Below, one piece after another: positions 1 through 6,116 of a DNA stretch of 10,249 bases (the first letter of the stretch is position 1; each line of letters starts with the position of its first letter). This stretch comes from an uncultured bacterium (GTDB lineage Bacteria; Bacteroidota; Bacteroidia; CAILMK01), in assembly GCA_903835275.1 (NCBI GenBank), contig CAILMK010000026.1, forward strand, positions 1-10,249, given 5' to 3'. The translations under genes were made by a program, and so were the position numbers. Under the pieces are notes generated by a model. The model had not been told where the DNA came from. It was given only the letters and a program-made list of their open reading frames with translations, and did not search any database.

Positions 1-477
1 AAGGACAATAAGCAGAAACTATTGGAGCGCGATGCTTTACTAACTTTGGTTCAGCAATGGAAGAAAGAAGGAAAGCGTATCGTATTTACCAATGGTTGTT
101 TTGATCTTTTGCATCCCGGGCATGTAGACTACCTTGCCAAGGCTTCCAGCCTCGGGGATAAACTAATAGTAGCCCTTAATACAGATGCTTCCGTACAAAA
201 ATTAAAAGGACCCTCCCGCCCGATTCAGAACCAGGAAGCCCGTGCTTTTATATTATCCAACTTTTCCTTCATAAGTGCACTTACTTTCTTTGGCGAAGAA
301 ACGCCGATTGAACTTATTAAATCCATCCAACCGGATATTCTTGTTAAAGGTGCCGATTATACCGTTGAAGGAGTTGTTGGTTCCAATGAAGTTATCTTCA
401 ACGGCGGAAGCGTGGTGCTTCTCCCCTATCTTGAAGGATATTCTACAAGTGCTATGGAGAAAAAAATCAGAGGATAA
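1..477 (+). CDS. rfaE2: D-glycero-beta-D-manno-heptose 1-phosphate adenylyltransferase, 5'-truncated by window edge
   Basis: This is a cytoplasmic nucleotidyltransferase that activates heptose 1-phosphate with ATP to give ADP-heptose, the donor for LPS inner core. The protein shows the cytidylyltransferase-fold signature FTNGCFDLLHPGH (nt 85-123), with the HxGH nucleotide-binding motif HPGH at nt 112-123. It also has NTDASV, a KGADY motif near nt 346-360 and the typical C-terminal EGYSTSAM. About 158 codons are visible, close to the usual length of a stand-alone rfaE2 protein, which in Bacteroidota is normally separate from the kinase half. The frame is open to base 1. A TTG at 22 could serve as a start, but family N-termini are usually slightly longer, so the true start is probably just upstream of the window. 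It is convergent with the RT gene, whose frame ends 25 bp away. The family call is firm; the exact sugar substrate is inferred from the family. Confidence 0.88.
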   Translation, partial: KDNKQKLLERDALLTLVQQWKKEGKRIVFTNGCFDLLHPGHVDYLAKASSLGDKLIVALNTDASVQKLKGPSRPIQNQEARAFILSNFSFISALTFFGEETPIELIKSIQPDILVKGADYTVEGVVGSNEVIFNGGSVVLLPYLEGYSTSAMEKKIRG

Positions 478-502
478 TTGTCTGAACTAGAAACAAGATA
501 GA

Positions 503-718
503 TTAATCATTCTTTTTCAGCCTTACAAAATTATGATAACTAAATGGGGAGCCGAAATAAACGCTCTCGTCATTTGGAAATTCAACATCTTTGGATTCTC
601 TTGTTAATTTTTTTAATTTTTTATTGAATCTATTTAATTGCGCTTCTCGTCCCCTGTCTAAAAGTCTTAGTTGCTTAACGGATGCATGATTCCATGACAA
701 AGATTTAAATCCATTTGT
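503..718 (-). other. in-frame continuation of the RT reading frame after a single TGA
   Basis: After the TGA at 719-721 the same frame stays open for 71 codons to TAA at 503-505. The translation runs TNGFKSL, then SVKQLRLLDRGREAQLNR and KKLKKLTRES. It is basic and helical-looking, like the C-terminal tails of RT proteins rather than an independent gene. Its only start candidate is a TTG at 698-700, and no spacer or promoter precedes it. Replacing the TGA with a Trp codon (TGG differs by one base) would give a natural-looking CWTNGF and a 589-aa protein. Three readings are possible: a recent nonsense mutation or sequencing error (simplest), stop readthrough, or a separate small ORF. I favour one ancestral protein. 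Confidence 0.6.
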
Positions 719-2272
719 TCAGCAAAGAGATTGAACAAAAGATTCATCATACAATTTTATTCTTCCAACTGACATGCTAATGAGCCTATTCTCTAAAGCA
801 AAAAGATGCTGCCTTTTAGATTTCTTTGATATAATATTAATGTTCTCTTCATCTTTATGATGATTTAATGCGTGCAAAACTTCATTACATTGTTCTTTTT
901 GCTTTCTCTTCTCCTTAATAAAAGATTTTTTCCTTACTCTCGTGTCACCATTATATTTAATTTGATAACCTACAAATGCTAACCATGGCACCTTTGATTT
1001 GTCTGAATTAACCTGTCCCCACTCATATGGTTTCTTTGATTTTTCCTTCCAAAAAGACTTTGAGTATTCATGAATTTCCTTTGGTTCATGAATCAGAAGT
1101 TTTGCGCCAATAATTGCCTCCTTATACCTAATTAAGGCACTTTCGCATTTCTCCTTATCAGTATGAAGAATTACCATATCATCACAAAATCTCAAATACA
1201 AAAGGTCTTTATCATTTTGATTAATAACCATTTTATCAACAGTATGCAATAATAAATTTGAAATGAAGCATGATAAGGCGCCACCTTGAGGAACACCAAT
1301 CCTAAGCCTCTCTAAGTTATTGCCTGATTCTTTAACCAGTGAAGAATAAAAGCTGTCTTTTAACTCATTTAAAACCCATTTAAATTTAGCTCCACTAAGA
1401 TGAAACCTATCGAAATATTCTGTATCATTCTTTGGAAAAACATCACTGCTAAAAGAATAGGAATTTAAGTATTGCTTAAATAAAACATAAGCGGTTGCAT
1501 TGATATGACAATCTTTCTCCTTTGATAAACTGTCTAATGCTTCTAATACCAAATCGTGATTTACACAATCAAAGAATTTTTGAATATCGCATTCTGCCGC
1601 AAATATTTTGTTACTTATATTTAGTCTCCTATATTCTATTATCTTTTCTATGGCTGAATGGTGAGTTCTTACTAATTTTGATCCGTCGACCATTTTTACA
1701 GCTCTAAATGCATAAGAACAATCTAAAAAATAATCATCAAAAAGTTCTGTAAAATATTTTGCTGTAAGACTTATTATAACTCTATCCTGCAAATTATTTA
1801 ATGAAATTGGTCTACACTCTTTGCAAGCTTTAGTATTATCCTTTTTTATAGGCTTAATCTCAGGGGTTGAAATGGGGAAATCTTCTGGTCTTTTTATTCT
1901 ATCATGAATAACTTCAACAAAGTCACTCATTTTTTTATACCAAATAGGAATATCTGAATAAACTCCTGAAATGACTCTATAGCGTGTTATTTTTATTGTC
2001 TTAAAAATCGCATATTCTTGTAATTTAGAAGGGCTTGAGAAGCCACTTCTCTCTTGTACATTTGGTCTGTACCAAGTCCTTCTTGGAGGCAACATTTCTA
2101 ATAGGGAAGAGTCTGCTTCATTTATTTCTCTAACTTTATTGAGTATATTATCTGAAAAACTGACGTCCGCTAATAGATGGGATTTATGCCTTTTTTTGGA
2201 ACATTTAACTCTATACTTACATAGTAGTTTAATTATGTCATCAGGATAAAAATAAGAATGAAATGACTTCAT
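719..2272 (-). CDS. reverse transcriptase of an unplaced (UG/DRT-like) bacterial group
   Basis: RNA-directed DNA polymerase of 517 aa from the ATG at 2272; a longer TTG start at 2320 is possible but adds an unlikely N-terminus. Conserved RT blocks appear in order: RPISLNNLQDRVI (res 154-166), SYAFR (186-190), motif A ECDIQKFFD with catalytic D229, motif B GVPQGGALSCFISNL (326-340), motif C FCDD (362-365) with both Asp residues, and a thumb-like FVGYQIKYNGDTRVRKKS (433-450). The catalytic triad is intact. There is no maturase X or endonuclease domain, and motif B is PQG-type rather than the IGxxxSQ of diversity-generating RTs. This points to the retron/Abi/UG assortment; I cannot name the group. 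The gene is AT-rich compared with the envelope genes and mutL, suggesting transfer. The frame ends at a TGA (719-721) and stays open for another 71 codons, so the protein may be truncated. It is divergent from the primase-like gene. Confidence 0.85.
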   Translation of the reverse strand: MKSFHSYFYPDDIIKLLCKYRVKCSKKRHKSHLLADVSFSDNILNKVREINEADSSLLEMLPPRRTWYRPNVQERSGFSSPSKLQEYAIFKTIKITRYRVISGVYSDIPIWYKKMSDFVEVIHDRIKRPEDFPISTPEIKPIKKDNTKACKECRPISLNNLQDRVIISLTAKYFTELFDDYFLDCSYAFRAVKMVDGSKLVRTHHSAIEKIIEYRRLNISNKIFAAECDIQKFFDCVNHDLVLEALDSLSKEKDCHINATAYVLFKQYLNSYSFSSDVFPKNDTEYFDRFHLSGAKFKWVLNELKDSFYSSLVKESGNNLERLRIGVPQGGALSCFISNLLLHTVDKMVINQNDKDLLYLRFCDDMVILHTDKEKCESALIRYKEAIIGAKLLIHEPKEIHEYSKSFWKEKSKKPYEWGQVNSDKSKVPWLAFVGYQIKYNGDTRVRKKSFIKEKRKQKEQCNEVLHALNHHKDEENINIISKKSKRQHLFALENRLISMSVGRIKLYDESFVQSLC

Positions 2273-2364
2273 GATTACAAAAAATAAAAAAGGGGAGTAG
2301 CGGATAATAAATCGTTCCAAATACTGACATAATCAGTTGCTTTTTATACAAGCGAAACCTGCCC

Positions 2365-2401
2365 AGCGTAAAGGTATATTGTAGTCTTTTAAAACTACGC
2401 T
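2365..2401. repeat. nested inverted repeats in the RT leader
   Basis: AGCGTA (2365-2370) is perfectly complementary to TACGCT (2396-2401). Overlapping its right arm is a near-palindrome, GTAGTCTTTTAAAACTAC (2381-2398), with seven of eight paired positions matching. As RNA on the minus strand these could form two alternative hairpins; as DNA the inner one could be an operator between the divergent genes. Sequence alone does not separate these options. Confidence 0.4.
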
Positions 2402-2435
2402 CGCTATCTACTTAATGCGAAATTAACTAAAATTT

Positions 2436-2465
2436 CCACTCTTCACCACTCTTCACCACTCCCCA
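2436..2465. repeat. 10-bp tandem repeat, three copies
   Basis: CCACTCTTCA occurs twice exactly (2436-2445, 2446-2455), followed by a third variant copy CCACTCCCCA (2456-2465). The tract ends just upstream of both predicted -7 elements in the divergent promoter region. On the plus strand it reaches about where a -33 element would lie. Short C/A/T-rich tandem tracts of this sort recur between genes in Bacteroidota; copy-number change could alter promoter spacing. Confidence 0.75.
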
Positions 2466-2470
2466 CTCAA

Positions 2471-2478
2471 CAAAAGTA
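2471..2478 (-). promoter_or_regulatory. putative -7 promoter element for the RT
   Basis: On the minus strand the sequence reads TACTTTTG, an exact match to the Bacteroidota -7 consensus TAnnTTTG. It faces the RT gene, whose ATG is about 200 nt downstream. No clear -33 TTG was found. The short motif occurs by chance in AT-rich DNA, so confidence is limited. Confidence 0.35.
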
Positions 2479-2489
2479 GCATTTTTTCA

Positions 2490-2497
2490 TATATTTG
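2490..2497 (+). promoter_or_regulatory. putative -7 promoter element for the primase-like gene
   Basis: TATATTTG matches TAnnTTTG exactly and ends four nucleotides before the ATG at 2502. A transcript starting the usual few bases downstream would have almost no leader, so translation would be leaderless or nearly so. The same four-base spacing precedes the genes at 3921 (-) and 8939 (+). Confidence 0.55.
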
Positions 2498-2501
2498 CCA
2501 T

Positions 2502-3479
2502 ATGTTTTTCTTTAATAAAATTATATCTAAATATCCAAATCCCTTTTCGGCAAATCCGTTAGCAAGCAATATAGTTGATGAGTTGAACGACATTGGAAAT
2601 GGAAAATATTTTAAGGAAATTACAATTTGCCGTGACCTTTACACTAAAGATAAGACGAGTTATTCAAAAGCAAAATTAGGATTACCTGCTTTAACATTCA
2701 GTGGCAACTTCAATGGTGCTCATAAAAAAGAAAACTTAATTGACTATTCACATTTTATAATTATTGATATTGATAATCTAGACCCGGAAACTATTAAATC
2801 AAAAAAATATTTACTTTTTAAAAATGACTTTGTTTCATCAATTTGGCTTTCTCCCTCTGGGTATGGGTTAAAGGCACTCATTAACGTGGCATCATCTCCC
2901 GAAATGCATAAGTATGCTTTTGATTCAATCGCTAAATACCTGTATTTAAATTTTGATATTCAAGCAGATAAAAGCGGTAGTGATATTTGCAGACTCTGCT
3001 TTGTTTCATATGATCCCGACATTTTAATGAAAGAAGCCTCTTCTCCTTTTGACTTTAAAAATTTTGCAGAAAGCGTTCCGGAGGATCAAAACCCACAGAA
3101 AATATCAACCCCTACTGATAAAAAAATGCAAGGTATTCAAGCATTGGAGAAAGAATTATTTTTTGGAACTGAAAACAGAAACTCCAAACGAAACAGGAGT
3201 ACAATGAGCAAAATAATAAAGTTTTTAAAAAAAACAAATCAATCTATTACATCGAGTTATGATGATTGGTTCAGAGTTTCATTGGCAATAGCAAACAGTT
3301 TTACTTATGATTTAGGAGAAAAGTACTTTTTAGATCTTTGTCGCCAAGACCTAGAAAATCATGACGAATATAAAAGCAAGCTAACCCTTGAATATAGTTA
3401 TAGAAACAGGAGAAATAGAGCCATAGACTTTTCAACAATTGTGTTTCTATCACAGAAGAAAGGTTTCAAGATTCTATAA
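2502..3479 (+). CDS. primase-like protein: BT4734/VirE-N-type domain plus PriCT-2-like C-terminus
   Basis: A 325-aa cytoplasmic protein. Residues about 55-190 match the BT4734/BF3469-type (VirE N-terminal, archaeo-eukaryotic-primase-like) domain: LPALTFSGNF (61-70), an acidic IIIDIDNLD with D89 and D91 as likely metal ligands, SPSGYGLK (117-124), and SGSDICRLCFVSYDPD (158-173). Residues about 250-320 (SYDDWFRVSLAIAN, ending near TIVFLSQKKGFK) resemble PriCT-2, the domain often found after primase modules. Relatives in Bacteroidota mobile elements often carry a helicase as well; this one is stand-alone. It is AT-rich like the RT gene and divergent from it across 229 bp. Its 3' end overlaps the SRPBCC gene by 14 bp, implying an island boundary there. 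DNA priming or element replication is inferred from domains; a partnership with the RT is inferred from position only. Confidence 0.75.
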   Translation: MFFFNKIISKYPNPFSANPLASNIVDELNDIGNGKYFKEITICRDLYTKDKTSYSKAKLGLPALTFSGNFNGAHKKENLIDYSHFIIIDIDNLDPETIKSKKYLLFKNDFVSSIWLSPSGYGLKALINVASSPEMHKYAFDSIAKYLYLNFDIQADKSGSDICRLCFVSYDPDILMKEASSPFDFKNFAESVPEDQNPQKISTPTDKKMQGIQALEKELFFGTENRNSKRNRSTMSKIIKFLKKTNQSITSSYDDWFRVSLAIANSFTYDLGEKYFLDLCRQDLENHDEYKSKLTLEYSYRNRRNRAIDFSTIVFLSQKKGFKIL

Positions 3480-3921
3480 TCTTCTCCATCAATCCTTTCG
3501 CCCTTATCATCGCAGTTTTCATTTGCTTCGACATTGTAAAACGAATAAGGAACAGGAATAACTTTATCCCGAAAGAAGGCTTTAAAACAAGAGTATTGGT
3601 TTGGGTCCAGAGGGTGCCACCATTTTTGCTTTCATACTTCCAGAAGCCTCCGCCGCCAATGATAAAGGATGATTTTACATCCTTTGCCACCAGGCTGGTC
3701 TTATTTGGACGGTCATCGAGTTTATAGACAAAGGTCATTTCGGAATTGCCTTTCAACTTCAGCCAGACCTCCCGATGTGGAACGGTTTGCAGGACTTTTG
3801 CCTCCAGCACGGTATCATCCCATGAAGCCCTTTTTGAATAATCCTGGGTAAAATCCCAGACTTGGTCAGGCGAGGCATTGATGAAAACAGAATGGGTAAT
3901 GGTGATACTATTACGGGACAT
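3466..3921 (-). CDS. SRPBCC-fold (START/polyketide-cyclase-like) protein
   Basis: A 151-aa protein of the SRPBCC helix-grip fold, which encloses hydrophobic ligands. It begins with a beta strand (SITITHSVFINASPDQVWDF) carrying the classic N-terminal pattern of an Ala-Ser-Pro turn followed by VWDF and a DYSKRASWDD segment. A run of beta strands follows (EVWLKLKG, MTFVYKLDD, GGTLWTQTNTLVL), and a long C-terminal helix closes the fold (FTMSKQMKTAMIRAKGLMEKIIES). There is no signal peptide or enzyme-specific motif, so ligand and role are unknown. The ATG at 3921 lies four bases after a TAAATTTG promoter element. Its last 14 bases overlap the tail of the convergent primase-like gene. The C-terminus looks complete, so the neighbouring island does not appear to have broken it. 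Confidence 0.8.
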   Translation of the reverse strand: MSRNSITITHSVFINASPDQVWDFTQDYSKRASWDDTVLEAKVLQTVPHREVWLKLKGNSEMTFVYKLDDRPNKTSLVAKDVKSSFIIGGGGFWKYESKNGGTLWTQTNTLVLKPSFGIKLFLFLIRFTMSKQMKTAMIRAKGLMEKIIES

Positions 3922-3925
3922 AGGG

Positions 3926-3933
3926 CAAATTTA
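3926..3933 (-). promoter_or_regulatory. putative -7 promoter element for the SRPBCC gene
   Basis: On the minus strand the sequence is TAAATTTG, an exact TAnnTTTG, ending four bases before the ATG. This again suggests a leaderless or nearly leaderless transcript. No -33 motif was recognised. Confidence 0.5.
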
Positions 3934-3948
3934 AGATTATTTTTTAAT

Positions 3949-4015
3949 AGCCCCGGCCCTCCCCCAAGGGTAGAGAGCAAAAGTCCTCCCCTTGGGGGAG
4001 GATATAGGAGGGGCT
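3949..4015. repeat. MITE-like palindromic intergenic element
   Basis: The outer arms AGCCCC (3949-3954) and GGGGCT (4010-4015) are exact inverted repeats. Inside, CCTCCCCCAAGGG (3958-3970) pairs perfectly with CCCTTGGGGGAGG (3989-4001). The whole 67-bp unit can fold into one long hairpin. It has no coding capacity and sits between the divergent SRPBCC and Omp85-like genes. From memory, elements with this C-rich sequence and an AAAAGTCC core recur in Bacteroidota genomes; copy number here was not tested. Confidence 0.7.
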
Positions 4016-4078
4016 TCTTCCTTTTTCCGAACAAGTTAGCCATTTCCTTTGTTGTGTTTCCAAACCTAATCCGGATTG

Positions 4079-5953
4079 ATGCGTTTTCTTGTATATACAT
4101 TTTTTGTTTTCTTCCTCACGGTCAGCGCAGCTTACGGACAGAATGATTCCACCTATAAGGTTCTGAAAGACTCCTGTGCATTGCCCGATACCGCTGTCCA
4201 CAAGGCAGCTTTCCTTCAATCCGATACATTTTTCAAAAAACTGGAGAAGTTTTCGCAAAAGAAAAATGTGGTTTCCAGGTTGGTAAGGTCGTTTATAATC
4301 TTCCCGACGGATGTTCGTAATACGCCTGCCATTTCCGACCCAAAACACAAGGAGGATGAACGTTTCAAAAGCAGCACGGGCAAAATAATCCGCGCCATTC
4401 ACATTGTCACCATTGATCCTTTTAATTCCCATATAAATGATACCAGCCGGAGTGCTGCCAACTGGCTCGAAAAAGCCGGTAATTCCATACATATTACCAC
4501 CCGCCAGAAAGTCATTTCGAACCAGTTACTTTTTAAACCAAATGACAAACTGGATGCCTTTAAATTATCGGAATCCGAACGTTTAATTCGTGCCAATCCA
4601 TACATCACGGATACGCGAATTATAGTGGCAGAAGATGACTGCGATGACAGTGTAGATGTGATTGTGTGGGCACAGGACATCTTCAGCATATCAGGAAGTG
4701 CAGGCGCTAATCCGGCAGCACCGAATGGCACCATGACCCTGGGCGATCAGAATTTTCTTGGTTATGGGAATAATTTCACCAATAAATTCTGGTACGATCC
4801 GGTGCTCTATCATCCTCCTCTGAGATATGAGGGTAATTATACCATTTCAAACATTGAGCGATCGCATATTTCCTCCAATTTCTTTTTTAGTGATGTGAAT
4901 AACGGACATACTTATCAAATCACGCTGAACCGTCCCTTCTTTTCATCCATTGTAAAATGGGCCGGCGGCTACAACGAGCTGTGGCATGACCAGATATATA
5001 CAAGTCCAACCGGAAAAACAGCTACTGCCATAAGCACTTTGAATGATGCCTGGGCAGGATATGCATTTAATTCCCGGATCGCAGGAAAAGACGCCGTGAA
5101 TAAAACACAATATTTCATCTGTGCCCGGGCGATGCTATTGAATTATACTGACAGACCTTATTTCCCAGTCCCTGATAAACTGGAAGACAACAGAACCTAC
5201 CTCATCAGTACGGGAATAAGCTACCGTGATTATTACAAGGATAATTTCATTTTTTCCTACGGAAAAACAGAGGACGTTCCGATAGGAAATATCCTTTCCT
5301 ATACCGCCGGAGTGAATATTTTAGAGGGGAAGCAACGGTTTTATACTTCTGTAAAACTTTCAAAGGCGGCACACATTACCAATATAGGATACATTCAGGG
5401 CAGCGTAGAACCCGGAGGTTTTTATTACGCGAACTCATGGGACCAGAGTGTCATTGCCCTGCAGGCACTTTTTTTTACAGAGGTGGAAAATCTTGGAAGA
5501 TGGAAGATACGCCAATACCTGAGCAGTAAACTGACCCTCGGTTACAAACGAGATTCAGGGGAATTACTCATTCTGAATGATGCTTCAGGATTACGCGGAA
5601 CCACACTTCCTTACACAGGAACTAAAAAATTTTCTACTAATTACGAAGCGGATATGTTTGCTCCTAAAACCATTTTGGGATTCCGTACCGTACTGGTATT
5701 TTTTGCTGACATTGGTATGCTTGCCAACCAGGCGGTTTTCAGTTCGCGCGTCTACCAGGGTTATGGAATAGGGTTACGCCTGAAAAACGAGCATTTGATT
5801 TTTTCAACTGCACAATTTTCATTCATATTCTATGTAAATACCCGTCCGGACAATGGGGATCCTGGCGGAGAATATTATTATGCCGCACATCCGTATTACA
5901 AATTCCAGGATTTTAGTTTTGGAGCGCCGTATACGTTGGGGTTTGCGTATTGA
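4079..5953 (+). CDS. Omp85/BamA-like outer-membrane beta-barrel protein with one POTRA-like domain
   Basis: A 624-aa predicted outer-membrane protein. The ATG at 4079 gives a clean signal peptide (MRFLVYTFFVFFLTVSAAYG, cleavage before QND); a TTG one codon earlier is possible. Residues about 100-198 form a POTRA-like module: strand KIIRAIHIVTIDPF, then LLFKPNDKLDAFKLSESERLIRANPYITDTRIIV and a DVIVWAQD strand. Residues about 200-624 alternate polar and aromatic beta strands with Gly/Asn-rich turns, ending in an aromatic FAY, as expected for a barrel recognised by the Bam machinery. One POTRA and the modest length distinguish it from canonical BamA (five POTRAs); the role could be protein or lipid export, or surface-antigen-like. 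Palindromic elements lie on both sides. It appears monocistronic. The fold is fairly firm, the substrate unknown. Confidence 0.75.
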   Translation: MRFLVYTFFVFFLTVSAAYGQNDSTYKVLKDSCALPDTAVHKAAFLQSDTFFKKLEKFSQKKNVVSRLVRSFIIFPTDVRNTPAISDPKHKEDERFKSSTGKIIRAIHIVTIDPFNSHINDTSRSAANWLEKAGNSIHITTRQKVISNQLLFKPNDKLDAFKLSESERLIRANPYITDTRIIVAEDDCDDSVDVIVWAQDIFSISGSAGANPAAPNGTMTLGDQNFLGYGNNFTNKFWYDPVLYHPPLRYEGNYTISNIERSHISSNFFFSDVNNGHTYQITLNRPFFSSIVKWAGGYNELWHDQIYTSPTGKTATAISTLNDAWAGYAFNSRIAGKDAVNKTQYFICARAMLLNYTDRPYFPVPDKLEDNRTYLISTGISYRDYYKDNFIFSYGKTEDVPIGNILSYTAGVNILEGKQRFYTSVKLSKAAHITNIGYIQGSVEPGGFYYANSWDQSVIALQALFFTEVENLGRWKIRQYLSSKLTLGYKRDSGELLILNDASGLRGTTLPYTGTKKFSTNYEADMFAPKTILGFRTVLVFFADIGMLANQAVFSSRVYQGYGIGLRLKNEHLIFSTAQFSFIFYVNTRPDNGDPGGEYYYAAHPYYKFQDFSFGAPYTLGFAY

Positions 5954-5957
5954 ATTA

Positions 5958-6065
5958 CCTCACCCCTAGCCCCTCTCCATTTGGAGAGGGGAACAGCTCG
6001 AACAAATTAAAACCGAATATTTTGAGTTAAATCCCTCTCTTTAAGGAGAGGGATTTAGGGTGAGG
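5958..6065. repeat. 108-bp MITE-like element with terminal inverted repeats and two hairpins
   Basis: The ends CCTCACCC (5958-5965) and GGGTGAGG (6058-6065) are perfect 8-bp inverted repeats. Inside are two strong hairpins: CCCCTCTCC/GGAGAGGGG (5970-5978 with 5983-5991) and an 11-bp stem AAATCCCTCTC/GAGAGGGATTT (6029-6039 with 6046-6056). The unit begins four bases after the Omp85-like stop codon, so it may also serve as transcription terminator. The layout, without coding capacity, fits a non-autonomous repeat of a type familiar in Bacteroidota. Confidence 0.75.
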
Positions 6066-6074
6066 CCAAATCCT

Positions 6075-6082
6075 TATCTTTG
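6075..6082 (+). promoter_or_regulatory. putative -7 promoter element for the FAD oxidoreductase
   Basis: TATCTTTG matches TAnnTTTG exactly and lies 10 bp after the palindromic element. Transcription would start near 6087, giving about 30 nt of leader before the first plausible codon of the oxidoreductase. It helps delimit where translation can begin, since no ATG, GTG or TTG lies in frame between it and the Rossmann motif. Confidence 0.45.
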
Positions 6083-6116
6083 TCCCTTAATTGTTCAATT
6101 TCTAAATTAACTTAAT

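Larger units (their letters stand above)
2273..2470 (-). ncRNA. candidate structured leader / template RNA upstream of the RT
   Basis: If the TACTTTTG element at 2471-2478 is the RT promoter, transcription starts near 2465 and leaves a leader of roughly 190 nt before the RT ATG. Bacteroidota leaders are usually much shorter, and several bacterial RT systems (retrons, some DRTs) keep their RNA partner beside the RT gene. The leader contains nested inverted repeats at 2365-2401. No retron msr/msd signature (paired a1/a2 arms with a branching G) could be identified by eye. This is a positional candidate only. Confidence 0.2.

Noticed and set aside
719..2272. Group II intron with its maturase
   Set aside because: The RT lacks recognisable maturase X and endonuclease domains, and I saw no domain V-like ribozyme hairpin around the gene.
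503..2500. Diversity-generating retroelement
   Set aside because: Motif B is PQGGALSC rather than the IGxxxSQ of DGR RTs, and I saw no template/variable repeat pair or target gene.
4044..4051. TTCCTTTG as promoter of the Omp85-like gene
   Set aside because: It matches the TAnnTTTG consensus at all fixed positions but one (T for A), has no -33 partner, and such near-matches are frequent.
3759..4492. Two overlapping minus-strand frames around the 3949-4015 repeat (3759-4100 and 3944-4492)
   Set aside because: They run across the palindromic repeat and antisense to the Omp85-like gene or out of frame in the SRPBCC gene; no domain is visible.
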